In this document: positions 44,240 to 56,009 of the stretch, in pieces
How the letters are laid out: each line of letters opens with the position of its first letter
Position numbering within the stretch: the stretch's first letter is position 1
From: Pisaster brevispinus
Lineage: Eukaryota > Echinodermata > Asteroidea > Forcipulatida > Asteriidae
DNA: 64,000 nt
Assembly (NCBI GenBank): GCA_023634235.1
Contig: JAMKCF010000013.1
Coordinates: forward strand, 16,493,705-16,557,704
Direction of reading: 5' to 3'
Notes under the pieces: model-generated
What the model saw: only the letters and a program-made list of their open reading frames with translations
Databases searched by the model: none
Told to the model about the DNA's origin: nothing
Translations under genes and position numbers: made by a program

Positions 44240-46905
44240 GGTAGTTCCACCTGAAAAATAAGTCATTTCCACTTTGACATACACAGGGGGGGCGTCCCCT
44301 AACCCATCCCACTCAGCTCACATCCTCAGTCACACCGTTTCTAATATTCCTCATCATGGGTTTCATCAATGCCCTGTAGTTACAGACACTGTATGCGTCC
44401 CTCCGAGGACCCGCATCTGTTTCCAGAAGACGGCCGAATCCGACATGATATTCTCTCGTCCTTCCCGTCCACTTTTTTTCTTCTTCTTCCCCCGTTCCCT
44501 GTTTTCCCCACCAACGCAACGAATTAGAATGGTCTCCTTGGAGATAGGTAAGACATGGAATGGCTCAGAGCATCTGCTGTCACACACGTATGCGCGGTGT
44601 GAAGCCACAACACACACGGAATACAATTACTAGCGTTGTCACAAGTGGTTTCAGCATCACCTGTAAGGATGTTATTCCTTGGTTTGTAGTTCCTCGGGCT
44701 TATTGTTCACGTGCTGTCCGTCCAGACAAGCTCAGATCTCGATATTTCTAATTCCCGTTTTTCCTCTCCATTCCATCCTACTTTCTTCTCGTCATCTTCT
44801 TTCATTCTCTGAATTGCGTACTCCTGGGTCTGGTGACTTCATGTACGGCTAGAGTCCACACTGATAGCAAATTAATCATGGTGAACTGAGCTGATGAATG
44901 ACTTGAAATGCAGCATTAGTGATGCTTGATACCTAATGATCCCAACTTGGCTTGCTTACGAACAGCTCAAACTGCTATCACCATTTGCTCACTTGGTCGA
45001 TGGCTATATCTTGTGCAATGATAATGATCCAAATAGTTTAATAGATTTTTACATCATCTTGTTTTAGGTTAAAAGTGTAATACTTGATTGAAAACGATTG
45101 GTGATTGACGATTTAAAGTCTGAAAACATTTCTTTCGATAAGCAATTCCGCTTGGCCTGAGAAATATTTCAAGATGAAATGTTGTTATTTCCAAACACAA
45201 TTATTTTGGATACTAAATGAATACTATGGAAACTGCCTACTGTCATCAACAACAACAGTCTGTGAGTGCTTTTCATTTACTTAAGTTTCACAGAAAGTGT
45301 TAGGCCTACAATGAGGTTTTTCTCCAAAATTGTGAAAACGTTTTTTTGGAACTTAAGTTAAGATTAGTTTTTGATCTTGAAATCTACAAGAGTAATAATG
45401 GATGCTTCATTAATGTTGAAGGTGATAGAAATATATTTTTAAAGGGGACAGTCAATCATTCTTTTACACTCATTTCCATACGAAATAAATAGGAGTCCAT
45501 GCAGCCTAGGACGAAGTGCAATTAACTCAGACTTGAGAAAACGAGTTTTGCAAGTACCTTATGTGCCAAATGATACTCCCGGATGCAGAGAAGCAATTAA
45601 CCTTAATGCATTTGTTCCTCAGTTTTTCAGCTAACGGATTTCCAGGTCAGCATTGTGTTGATTGTAACTTTATAACTTTTAAATGGAGGAGTCGGCATCA
45701 GCTCTTAGACTGATACCATTTAAAAATTCTACTCCTTCCTTTCCTAGCCACCTTTTCGTGCACCTGCGTTTGCTGTAACCCATTTATCTGAATAAATTCT
45801 GCAGGTGGCACGGTTGCAGCATACTCAAGCTTGAAAAACAAAAATCGTCTGTTCTAAAAATCAGTATATTTGCCACCATTTTTTTTGTTTTTGTGCTTGT
45901 TATGACCATTAGATCCCTAAGGTGTACTTCATGTGCCCATGTCCTTAGTGAAAAAGGGGGGTAACCTTTTAACCTGTTAAGCTTTGCCTATTCAAGGCAC
46001 ACATCTTCAAAACATCCCCCTGCACTTATCATTAGGTAGTCCAAGTCCAACCAGGACTTGATTAGCGTGGACTGCAAGGAAAGAGTTGGAGTGGGGATTG
46101 GGGATCGAAAAACGCCACCGTGCGTAGACGCGTAAACATAGCTTAAATGTTAACAAGGGAACTAAGGGCAGCCCACAGGGATATCTCGACTTCCTTTGGG
46201 AAATGTTCATGCAGAATGAATGCAAAAGATAGAAGGGAAAGGATGCATAATAAAAACAAATTACTTATGCTCGGGGATTTGTGGTATGAGGTTAGAGGGT
46301 CCATTGAGTAATAAGAATCCCAATGGTGCAGTACTGAAATAATAAAACACTCCCTTTTCAAATATCCAAGGGGAAAAAACATCAGATAAATTCATAGCAG
46401 TGGAGAGCAGTGACAATTAATCTGTAGAGAAACCAAAGCAAATAATGAAGAAAAATAATAATAAACTACTTTCAACAATAATAAACACTTCTTGTATCTG
46501 GCTCCCCCCCCCCTTTTTTTCTTTTTTTCTAAGGCACCTTGCATCCATCTCGAGTTTTGGGATGAGTTTCTTATTGTTTTTGTTTAGTTTTGAAGGTTTT
46601 ATTTTGAGGAGGACTGTTTTTTTTTCTATGAGTGGCTTTGAAGTTCCTTAGTTCCTGTGCTGTAGATGAGCAGGCTTGTTGACCCTCTTCTTTTGTAAGA
46701 AGTGATGGTGTGAGACAACAAGGTGAGCTGCAGCCGAGAGTTCTTTGGAGGAGGGTATTTATTGACTATTCAAAAGTTTAGACCTTGAGTTTTTGACTTA
46801 ACAAGCAGCCAGTTTAAGTTGCTCAGAAGTCTTCCCTGGAGGTCCTAGGAAATCTGAGAAGATAAAATAGTTTAGTTGTGGGTGGAAGACTAGAGGCCAT
46901 ATAAC
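44240..46905. other. Unique sequence
   Basis: A GC-richer part lies at 44280-44880. C10 tract followed by T-runs at 46504-46530. Open frames of up to 119 codons at 44274-44633 are overlapped by frames on the other strand and have no family features. Confidence 0.4.
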
Positions 46906-46911
46906 AAACAG

Positions 46912-47274
46912 TTATAAAAGTGACAGCATTCTAATGAAAGGTATTGTAGTAAATAGTTTAGAAAGAAACATCCAGCACAAAGCCATGTTCGACTGCTGCT
47001 CCCTGACAAGTAAACTGCCATTCAAGGCAGACAATGTAGCCGGGCGGAGCCAATATCGGTCACCAATCTGGCATGGCAACAGTCTGAAGCCTCCTTGCCA
47101 AGGATTAGACACATGGGATGTCTTGATGAGAAACAGTAGACAAGCAGCCTGCTCACAGGATATTAAAGTCACATCCCTCCACTGGCGATGTTCTTTGCTT
47201 TGACAATAATCTAAAAGAGCAATCTCGCCTCCAAGAATATGAGGAGGGTAAAGCATACGAGTGAGGATGCAACG
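46912..47274 (-). CDS. Possible exon or conserved island, unidentified
   Basis: On the minus strand a very strong acceptor-like tract (TTTTTTTTCCCCCATCTCCA then TCCTCATCCAG) opens 120 codons and a stop. The frame begins RCILTRMLYPPHILGGEIAL and continues LDYCQSKEHRQWRDVTLISC, followed by a possible internal GTGAGC donor. Composition is protein-like and the block is GC-richer than its surroundings. No domain was recognised. The pyrimidine tract is also a simple-sequence run, so chance cannot be excluded. Confidence 0.22.
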   Translation of the reverse strand, partial: RCILTRMLYPPHILGGEIALLDYCQSKEHRQWRDVTLISCEQAACLLFLIKTSHVSNPWQGGFRLLPCQIGDRYWLRPATLSALNGSLLVREQQSNMALCWMFLSKLFTTIPFIRMLSLL

Positions 47275-47860
47275 CTGGATGAGGATGGAGATGGGGGAAA
47301 AAAAAGAGAGTTTGGAGAAAGCCTCGGAGCCCAATGCAAATCGGCAAAATTACTTGCGATGAACGGAGTCAAGCACCTGTTTTTTCTTGTGCCCGCCTAA
47401 TAAGGCCACAACCTGTTTCCTGTCGCTTGCCAAAATGTTGACAGAGGGTTGACATTATTACGGTCACAAACTCTTGCACACAGCAGCGATGATTGTGATG
47501 ATGGCAGAGTCGCTGTGACCAGACGTTATTTTTGTTGTCATAATGGAGGGATTAAAGATGAAAATCCATGTTTCTAACTCACATATTTCTGAAAAGTCAC
47601 TTGAAACATAGTTTTTAGTATTCATTGATATATTTGTTTAATAATTTGTTAACTGATTTTAAATTGTATTTTTTACGTTGCAATTATTTGGCTTTAATTT
47701 TTTTCACTTATGTGTTTTTTTAAGAGGGAGTTTTTTATTTTTGTTCCTACGGGTGATAGGAAGAGGTTTAAACTTGTTTGGATTCAAATTAAGTTTGCGC
47801 AATTTTCCAGATATAATTGGTTGAAAAATTAGAAACAAATAGTTCCAAGTTTTTTAATAT
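47275..47860. other. Unique sequence
   Basis: Continues the GC-richer island to about 47530, then A+T-rich. Nothing else recognised. Confidence 0.4.
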
Positions 47861-47863
47861 GAG

Positions 47864-48083
47864 CAAAAAATAAACCTATCCAAATTAGAAAAAATAACAT
47901 CTATGGGAAAGCTGTATTATGAGCTGGAAAAAAAGAGTTATTTGTTATCGTACCAAGTTATGAAAGTATCTGAAATCTTGGAGACGGAAAAACAGACTGC
48001 AATTATCTTGGAATCTTGTAGGGCATTGACCGAACAGCTACATCAGGTGGAGCAGGGAAAAATTGATGAATTAAATATCCAGA
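47864..48083 (+). CDS. Possible coiled-coil exon, unidentified
   Basis: 220 nt between a weak acceptor (TTTTTTAATATGAG) and a strong donor (AGA then GTAAGTGT). The open frame contains MGKLYYELEKKSYLLSYQVM then KVSEILETEKQTAI...LTEQLHQVEQGKIDELNIQ. It is E, K, Q and L rich with heptad-like spacing, as in a coiled coil. I do not recognise the protein. The A-rich base composition by itself favours such residues, so confidence is low. Confidence 0.2.
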
Positions 48084-48089
48084 GTAAGT

Positions 48090-48640
48090 GTGGGGTTCAA
48101 TAACATTGTTTGGATGTAAGTTACTGATATTAAATTGAAGAATTCAGCTAGAACGAGCGATTCAAATGTTTCAATTCAGCTTGCGGGGCTTGCGCATGGG
48201 TTCCATATGGTACAAGATTAAATTTTGTCAGGGACAATTTGACATGGAAATTCGTTAAATTTTGCAGTTTGCAGCTGTGAATATGGCAGTATGTTTACGA
48301 AGCTTTGATACTGATGTGTTTCGTTTAACACATGAGCACCAGGAGTGCTTGTGTTACTTGGGCCTCTGTATGCTAGAGCAAAGAACATTGCAATCAACAT
48401 GGCCCTGAGTCAGAACTTTCACATTCAATAACACTGACATCCTGGATAAAGTCTTATTGCAAACAATTTTGTTCCATCTATAATTAAAATCTTAAAAGCT
48501 TTTGGATTTTAGCCTTTGAACGTTCGGTGGACACATATTTTTCAGAGGATGTGGATTTAGTTGTTAAAATTTACATTTTGATCCTCTTTTTTTATGAAAT
48601 AATCTCGCACATAACATTTTGTTCATAAATCAAATAATAT
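48090..48640. other. Unique sequence
   Basis: A+T-rich; nothing recognised. Confidence 0.4.
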
Positions 48641-48641
48641 T

Positions 48642-48815
48642 CTTTATCACCGATGCAAATTTGACATTTATTAAAAATGGTTGCGATAACCACTGCTAAA
48701 ATATAGGATTCCAAGTGCCTCTAGCTAGAAGGTCCCAGGTTTGAATCCCACCCAAGTAATATGACGGTGGATTTTTTTTCACAGGACTCGGGAAAGTACA
48801 GAGACACACATGGTT
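48642..48815 (+). mobile_element. tRNA-derived SINE family S1, copy 2 (A box deleted)
   Basis: Shares with 22570-22840 the segment from TCTTTATCAC/TCTTTATCCC through CTGCTAAAATATAGG and TGCCTCTAGCTA, the B box CAGGTTTGAATCCCACC and the body TCACAGGACTCGGGAAAGTA. About 46 bp including the A box is missing between CTCTAGCTA and GGTCCCAGG, so its own pol III promoter is broken. Confidence 0.75.
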
Positions 48816-48856
48816 GTAGGGATAAAACCAAATAATAATCTGCCCACAAAATTAAT

Positions 48857-49060
48857 TCATTCATTCCAATGGTTTCCGAATGTTCCTGTCCAGCATGCAG
48901 TTGTGATGTTCTCACAGGTCAGGTTGGAGTCTTCACATAGTTGGTTGATGTAATTTGGCCTTCCCTTTGCTCCTCTTTCCATGTGTTCCTTGCCACAGCG
49001 CCAAATCTGACACCACTTGATCTGTACTTCTCTTGCAATGTCTAGCAAATTTAAGTCACC
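48857..49060 (-). pseudogene. LINE reverse transcriptase C-terminal relic
   Basis: The minus-strand frame ends QIKWCQIWRCGKEHMERGAK then GRPNYINQLCEDSNLTCENI, with a stop soon after (NHWNE). The G(K)RGRP.NYI.QL..D..L..E.. pattern is the familiar C-terminal tail of endonuclease/reverse-transcriptase proteins of non-LTR retrotransposons. Only about 60 codons survive. Its 3' flank runs directly into SINE S1 copy 2, which lies in the opposite orientation. Confidence 0.65.
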
Positions 49061-49064
49061 AAAA

Positions 49065-49595
49065 TAAACACAGCCATAACAGGATAGGCCTGAGCTACTG
49101 TATGAGCAGTGCTCAAAGTTCCCTTACTGTTAAAAGTTGAGAGCTGCAGTCGTAGATTACCAGGGTGGCATGGCAGGGTGGGGGGGGGGGGGGGCATGGG
49201 GATAACGATTTTGTTTTTGAAGAGATTGCTTCAGTGTCCAAACAAGATGTGAGGCATCCACTGAGAAACGCTGGATGTTCATTGCTGCCATTGGGGTTCT
49301 GCTAAAACGTCTAAATATGTTTAGAGAAAACCCCACAAGCCTAACTTAGTTACACTGTACCCATGAAATGTTAAAGGCATTCTCCTTCAAGATTGCATTA
49401 AGGGTATTGAGGGAGTCCACTCGGATGTAGAGTCTGTCAGTTGCCTCGACGTGACATCCACATGAAGGAGTGCAATGTTTTGACCCCAAAGACTATATAT
49501 TCTAGTGTTATTCTGCTATACTACATTGTAGCAGAATGTAATCACAGGAATGCACAGGGAAGAACACTTGGAGCTCTGTGTTATACATACACCCT
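49065..49595. other. Mostly unique sequence with G15 tract
   Basis: G15 at 49180-49194. An inverted pair around TTCTGCTATACTACATTGTA (then GCAGAA) at about 49510-49537 forms a short hairpin. Confidence 0.4.
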
Positions 49596-49935
49596 GTGGA
49601 CATTCTTATGTCTTGTGCATACAAGAAAGAACATATTCTTCAACACTGGTGAAAACACTGTTTAAGTGTCACATACGAAGTGTGGACCTCAGAATAAAAG
49701 AGGTCCACACAGCGTGGGGACTTGAAACACTATGTGGACTTACACCAGTCCACACAGTGTTTTTTTTATATACAATTTTGGCGAGTAGGGTTTTCCTTTA
49801 GTGTACAGAACAAAGGAATGTCCACAGAGTGAATGAAACACAGAGTTGTGTGTGCGGACGTGTAAGTCCACATAGTGTTTCAAGTCCCTACCTTGTGTGG
49901 ACCTCTTTTGTTCTCAGGTCCACACCTTGTGTGCT
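49596..49935. mobile_element. Family L element, copy 2 (inverted arms)
   Basis: The left arm 49671-49758 (GTGTGGACCTCAGAATAAAA..ACTTGAAACACTATGTGGAC) and right arm 49838-49925 (GTCCACATAGTGTTTCAAGT..TTTTGTTCTCAGGTCCACAC) are reverse complements with a spacer of about 80 bp. A third related arm is at 8755-8845. Each arm also contains its own small hairpin (GTGGACCT...AGGTCCAC). Confidence 0.8.
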
Positions 49936-51329
49936 TGCCCATCTTGCCTTCATTTTGGTCAAAAGGGTTCTTGGAGGGTCGAATGATTATGGGTACAGCA
50001 CAAGTTTCCAAAAGAAATAAAGTTTACTAATTTGTTGTTAAGACTGTGACTGATACCCTTTAAGTGCAATTTTTGTCAAATTCCCAAAAAACTTTCGATG
50101 ACATCACATTTCAAATATATGGTCTGTACATCTTTGCAATTTGTTTTCATTCCTGAATTTGGATGATATGCGATCAAGACGGCATTGAATTTGACCTTTT
50201 GACTGGTGCAGAAATTCCTCTTTGGAATGGACAGACCCATTCGTTTTTGATGTCCATTGACATCATGTTTCAAATTTCGGTGTGAAAGAGTATTACTGAC
50301 ATTTGACACCATTTTTACATGAGGCTAGAGACTTGTAATATTTCTTCCCACTTTCATGAGGACTCTATGTGTTGGAAATTGAGTGCATCACAAAACTGAG
50401 TTTAACCTTTGGACCCCTCTTTAAATGTTACCATAATTGCACTTGTTGATTGTCTTTCCATCGGGGCTGTGCCCCGTTCAAAGTCAAAACAGATGAGCAA
50501 CACTGACTGAAATATTAACATCTGAGTTAAGCGAATACACTTTTTGTAGTAACACAAAACTTTCAAAGCGATCGTTGCTACGCACGTATCTCTTAAATCT
50601 TTTGAAGATGATGATAAAAAAGGATTGCGTGTAGGGGGGGGGGGTGAGGGAGAAAAAGGAAAAACTGTAAGTGGTCTACGAATTGACTTCCATATTTCTA
50701 TGTTCATGACAGACATAATAATGAGGTTTCCTGGGGTTATGTGTCTTGAAAATTTGCTAACATGGCTCAATAGAAAAATGGGTCTCTTCAATATAGTGAG
50801 GAAGATGGCTCTCCACATCGGAGAAACAGTTTCGCTTTTATGAAAGCCATTTCCTGTTAGCACCTACCGGCAGTGACAGCCTATAAAAACAGAACTATCG
50901 CAATCCCATCATACCCTAGGGTTGTTTGCCTGCAATTGAAATCAATACTGTCTCTACTGACGGACTAGTATTAAATTCTTGTAAGCAGTCGTTTTCTGGC
51001 CAGCGTTTTTTTTTTCTGTTTTTTTTTTTTTTCTATCTCTGCCATTTTTTCTTTTTGGGTTTAATAGAGCCATTACAACGAGCTCCCTTCTGTCTTCCAT
51101 TATAGATCTTAAGGGGGTGATAACCCACAATGTAGGTATACATGTCAGTATAAGATGCATGCGTTAATCCAATATGCAACTGGCAATTTAGCCTTAATTA
51201 TCCTCTAAACTCAACTGCCGTTTTCGTCTTAACTGGAATTGTTTTTCTGTCGCTGTGTGTGCATTTGTTCTGTCTAAAGGCACATTATGAATCTTACGTT
51301 TTTCTACTCTTAAGACTCAAGCCATGTAA

Positions 51330-51449
51330 TTATACAGAATGTTTTGTCAACTCTTGCTGAAGAGGATCAAGTGACTGGCTGTTGTTTATTTTTGCAATAA
51401 TTTCTTCAACTTCTGGAGGGAAACACTCCTCAAACAGATTGATGACCAC
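51330..51449 (-). CDS. Possible terminal exon, unidentified
   Basis: On the minus strand an acceptor (TATTATTGCTTTATAG) opens 39 codons and a stop: VVINLFEECFPPEVEEIIAK then INNSQSLDPLQQELTKHSV. The stretch is acidic and helix-like, unlike the N/K/F/Y-rich translations typical of this DNA, and would be a C-terminus. The candidate 28-nt exon at 52216-52243 ends at a codon boundary compatible with this frame. No family recognised. Confidence 0.28.
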   Translation of the reverse strand: MVINLFEECFPPEVEEIIAKINNSQSLDPLQQELTKHSV

Positions 51450-52215
51450 CTATAAAGCAATAATATGGCAATATGAAATTCAGGTGTCAGGTTTAATTAT
51501 TCCAACATATTAAAAACCAAATCAAGTTAATCACAAAAAGTTACATTTGTAAGTGCAGTTATAGAGATGAGAATGAAGTAAATGGGATACTGCGGAGGGG
51601 TCCATTAATAGCAAAGCTTGTAGACGATGGTCCTTATATACAAGTCCATGAGCCAGGGTCTGACATTTCACAAAAGCATTATCACAAAGGCATTTTTTAA
51701 CAAAATGTATCCCATACAAACAAATGCCTCTTGCTGATATCTTCTTTGAAAAATAAATGTCCTACAGAAGAAGCTAAGAGGTTTCAGATTTTTCAGTGGA
51801 AATCTTTCGAAAACGGCTACTAATCTAATTTTTGGAAAAGCTATCACAGTTTATCAAAGTGGGCCTTAGAGACTTAACCATTTTTGTCACGTTCCCTGAG
51901 TTCTTTCTACCATTATTAGTGAATATACAAAAAGAGACCCAGGTACTTCCCCTCCAGCCTCACTATAGTTTAATTTATTAGAATAGTAGAAAGAACAGAT
52001 GGCTTTACCATTGACAGCTTCAAATCTATTATGAACTTTTATATATCTGTTTGATTAATATAAGAAAGGGCAGAGTAAAGCTGTGATCAATTCTAGATAC
52101 TGTCAACAAGAGCAAATCAAATATTGCTACAACAACTAATAAAAACGAAATAATCTTGTGAAATTTAAATATCGTATAAAAACAATACTTGGTCCCTATC
52201 TTAGAAGCAACTGAC

Positions 52216-52243
52216 CTCAGTTGTACCAAGTCCATCCCCTGAG
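52216..52243 (-). CDS. Possible 28-nt micro-exon upstream of 51330-51449
   Basis: On the minus strand AACCTACTTCTATCAG (acceptor) precedes 28 nt encoding SGDGLGTTE after one carried-over base. It ends GAG before donor GTCAGT. Phase 0 at the end joins the next candidate exon in frame. The support is splice-site quality and phase only. Confidence 0.2.
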
Positions 52244-54040
52244 CTGATAGAAGTAGGTTGGGGTGAACTGTATTGATTGTGTGTTAGGTCTACAGGAAGA
52301 GAGGATCAGCAGAGAGGGGAGTAAACTGCAACGATGGCCGACAACTCAACCACCGCCCATCAGAATGGCCAATTGGCCAGACTGCTATACAATATGTTTG
52401 TCAGCTGATGGCTAATGTATTGGCGTCTCGATGAAAACCGACAGAAGAGGTTGATCAAAAACAAAGATGCTGGTGATCGTGATAGTCATTGTCGTGTCTA
52501 TAGGCTGGGCTAGTCAAGAAGGTGGAGGGGGGGATCACATGAACTGGCAATTACCCAAACGAGATGTGGGCGAGAGATGATTGGTGAGGCTGGGTTTACA
52601 TTACATGTGGTCTGTTTTTGTCTTGTGTAGCACTTGCGTGATTTGACAGGCTGTTGTGGCTGCCCATCATCTGAAGTCCCATGTTGCTGAATCAGACATG
52701 TTTAAGTAGCAATGGAAAATGTTCTTGAGTGTGTATGGCCCATCCCCTTTGTGTACAGACACATGTCGTCGACAGGCCTTTATACCTTTCTCAATGGGGG
52801 GGGGGGGCTGGATTAGGGAGAGGTGGGGGATGCACGAGGGAGAGGCAGCGATTGTGACTCTGAGGTCAAACTTTCCAATCTCTTCAACAAAACAAGTATC
52901 ATTGACCTCACTGTAGCATGGAAACAACACACAGTACTCTGTCTAACTGATACGTTTTTGATGTGACTACTTTGGGAATAGCTCTTGTTGCACAAGTGAT
53001 GTAGACCTGACAGAACAGTTGTCATGACCTAAACAACAGAGACAAAATCTTGCTGTATTATTCATCCGCTCCTGTAACTTGAATACAAGAAAAAACGTTT
53101 TGCCTGCAGACACGCAGGTTGAGTAAGTCAAAATTCCATGTGTCCACTGTGAGTTTGTAACCAGTACATAAAGCCTTTTGGCTTACACTACTCGGCTGAC
53201 TTCACCCTTTCACCAACCTCAATGAAAAGTAACACCAGATTCAGATCCCTACCTTTACCCCCGTCATGTCGATTTTCCTTTGCCAGTCAACGAGGTGCAA
53301 ATCTCAGCTGCTTCGGCTCACGCTCATTGCACTAATTAAATAGCGGCACAGTCAATGCGGCCGGCAGAGATCTCTGGTAGAGATCTTCACACCTCACTAA
53401 GCTTTCGTTGGCATGGGAATGGACAGGAATTGGTTGCGATGGCTGGAGACCGACCGGCCGACGGATACGGGCACATGATGTACACTGACCTTGAGTCCAG
53501 TCATATCTTTTAATGATATATTTGTTTTTTGGGGATAATCATTTGATGTGAAAGTGAGTATCATATCACTAGTCAACACCAATTGGTCAATAATTATAAT
53601 TTATAATGGAATTGAGATCATTGAAGTAATCTTGTGTAATTGTCATCAATGCATACTAATCAATCAGGTTGTGTTGGGTCGTCACTGTCCTTTGATAAAG
53701 CAAAACAAGTTTTTGTGAATAACAAGGACCCAATTTCACACAAAGATTCATCTTTTAAAGATCAGTCGATAATTTCACCATAGTGATTTGTATTGTGATG
53801 ACACACTTTGCTAAGCAATTAAAATTGATACACAGTTAAGACTGATCTTAGCTCTGTAACATCGGCTGCAGCTCTTTTCTTAAAACTCCTGAGCCCTTTA
53901 GAAATGATTTGCTATCTGTGATATCATCATTTAAAATGATTCTTAACTTTGAAATGATTCTTAATTCTTAAATTTCAAAAATCATCTTTTAACAACTTTT
54001 GTTGCTGGTTTTGAGGCATTATATGGTGAGGTATCAATGT

Positions 54041-54159
54041 ATATTCAGTTTAACACCATATGTATAAATCTACTTTGCTGTGTAGATTTGTTCTTTAAGA
54101 CCTTGTCTTGCTTTTTATTCTACTGCCGCAGAGTAGATTATGGAGTTCAGGAGACTATT
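54041..54159. repeat. Dispersed repeat family I, copy 2
   Basis: Matches 1641-1766: ATATTCAGTTTAACACCATA, then CTACTTTGCTGTGTAGATTT, GACCTTGTCTTGCTTTTTAT and CTACTGCCGCAGAG. The sequence preceding and following is unrelated to copy 1. Confidence 0.7.
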
Positions 54160-54164
54160 CTTGT

Positions 54165-55995
54165 TGCCCACAGAGATGCCTGAAAATGATCATTATTTGG
54201 CATGATGTTTCAATTCGTGTTAATTTTCTGATGCACCTTAATTTGAGACAAAAATACATCAAACATTTTCTGTTTTTCTAAAAGCAATTTTTTTTTTACA
54301 TACTATGGAATTTCAAATGATCCAGTTGTTAGGATTTCTGCTTAGTTTGTCTAGAATGGTCGAATTAAAGTATTAAACAGCTTCTAAAAATGGTTCTAGA
54401 ATTGAAAAATGGATTGTGGTTAGAGTTCTATGCCATGGTGTGCACTAACCTGGATTTGTACTGTAGTGATGTCCAGTTTAAGCAACACATTGCTTGCCTA
54501 GTAACGTAGTAGAATCGGAACAGTGTGTGTACATACAAAACAAAAATGATCAAAACTCTTTAGTAAAAGCACTTCCTGATTTCTAGCGTGTTTTCATCCA
54601 TCGTGCATTAACAGGCTCATGGCATAGGATTTTTTTTAATTTTTTAGTTTTTTTAGTTTTTTTAAATACAGTCTTTATGCATGCAGTATCGATGCAATCC
54701 TACGCACAGCAGTTGTACGTGCATTCCTCTCGGTATGTGATGAGGATCTCCTATGCATACACACATCAATGGGATGAGATGCTGCATACATGCTCTCTGT
54801 GGTCGCTCACTGATTAGCATTCTGCACCCCACATCCCGGCTTTGCTCCCGTTTGTAATTACAGCGCAACGTGGCCCACTTCCAACCCGAAAAAAGAGATG
54901 TCAAGAGGTTGGCCGACTGGCCTAGAGCACGGTGGAGAGGGTCTCATTGCGAGCCCATTATGTGCGGCACGTACTTGAGTGCCTGGCCAAATTGCCATTG
55001 AAGTGGGTGAGAATCAACCCGGAATGCACAGCGCATGGGGTTTGCCTCGCAGGGCGGTAACACAAACCACTGCGCTGGAGTGCAACGTCGGGCGAACAGA
55101 TAGACAGATATAGTGAAGGCAGTTCCAAAACCCTGATTTGCAAGGCGATGCGCTGCATACTGGGACATGATAATCATCAACGGACTAAATGCTCGCATGT
55201 CATCCCTAGGGGACTGCTTGGGTTGCTGTTCGACTGTAGGAGGCAATTAAACACAAACCTTAACAAAGACCGTCACCTGTCTTTCCTCTGAAGAAGAGAT
55301 TTAAACCACCCCCCAAAAAAAGTCAAGGATGTTGCACGTCATTGCAGTTGAGGTACTATGGATGGAAATGAAAAGAAATTAGTTCCAGGGCATAGTGATT
55401 GAGGTCATTGACCAATGCTGAAAAGTCAACCACTAAAGTAAAGAACGTCACATCCACAAAAAGAACCTTCTTAAAAAATTAGATTTTTTGTCTTCTAAAG
55501 ATTTCACACTTTTCTTAATGGAGATGGAAGACTCCAATAGGGACCTAATGTACTTGCTTGATTTTGCTGGTTTGGGATTCTCTTTCACTGTACATGTATA
55601 TCTATTGTATTGCCAGGTCATTTAATCAAAACATTTATTATAGAACTTTCACCGAAGAAATACAAAACCCATTAAATCAAACTCAACTTTCAGACCAGAT
55701 TTATGAGGGCTTAGCCCCTGTACAATAACTTCCCAGGCCTGTAATTTTAAGGATTTTGTTGTTAATTTCAGAATGCTTTCATTTTATCTCTCTTGAATTT
55801 CGATTTTCTTAAAAGATGTAGAGTTGGTAGATTAAAGATCAAAGCCGATATTGTACCACATAAAACAAAGAAGTATGACAAATATATCAGAAAATACTGT
55901 CAAGGCTTAAACCTTACCATTTTGTAATAGTGCAGTTTCATTTGTACATATGAAAACTATTTGCTCATGGTTTTGAAAAAAAACCAAAAAACAAT
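54165..55995. other. Unique sequence, GC-richer at 54690-55260
   Basis: T-rich tract at 54629-54664. The 54690-55260 part is GC-richer with overlapping minus-strand frames of 66-100 codons but no domain. Nothing else recognised. Confidence 0.4.
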
Positions 55996-56009
55996 ATTAA
56001 AAGTATATA

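Larger units (their letters stand above)
49940..54035. other. Mostly unique, repeat-poor sequence
   Basis: G11 at 50634-50644 and G12 at 52796-52807. GC-richer parts at 52240-53470 include AGAGATCTCT at 53367-53376 and a T-box-type TTCACACCT at 53386-53394. A family K-like stretch (GGACCCAATTTCACACAAAG) begins near 53727. Two linked exon candidates are listed separately. Confidence 0.4.

Noticed and set aside
52334..52408. 24-codon plus-strand ORF MADNSTTAHQNGQLARLLYN...
   Set aside because: It has a reasonable start context, but it is very short and has no donor site, family or second copy. Not reportable as a gene.
52667..52930. Minus-strand 87-codon frame with PPPP stretch
   Set aside because: It crosses a G12 homopolymer. 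The proline run is produced by the homopolymer and no donor follows the possible acceptor.
54041..54159. LTR of a retrovirus-like element
   Set aside because: Repeat family I is only about 120 bp, with no TG..CA ends, primer-binding site or neighbouring coding relic.
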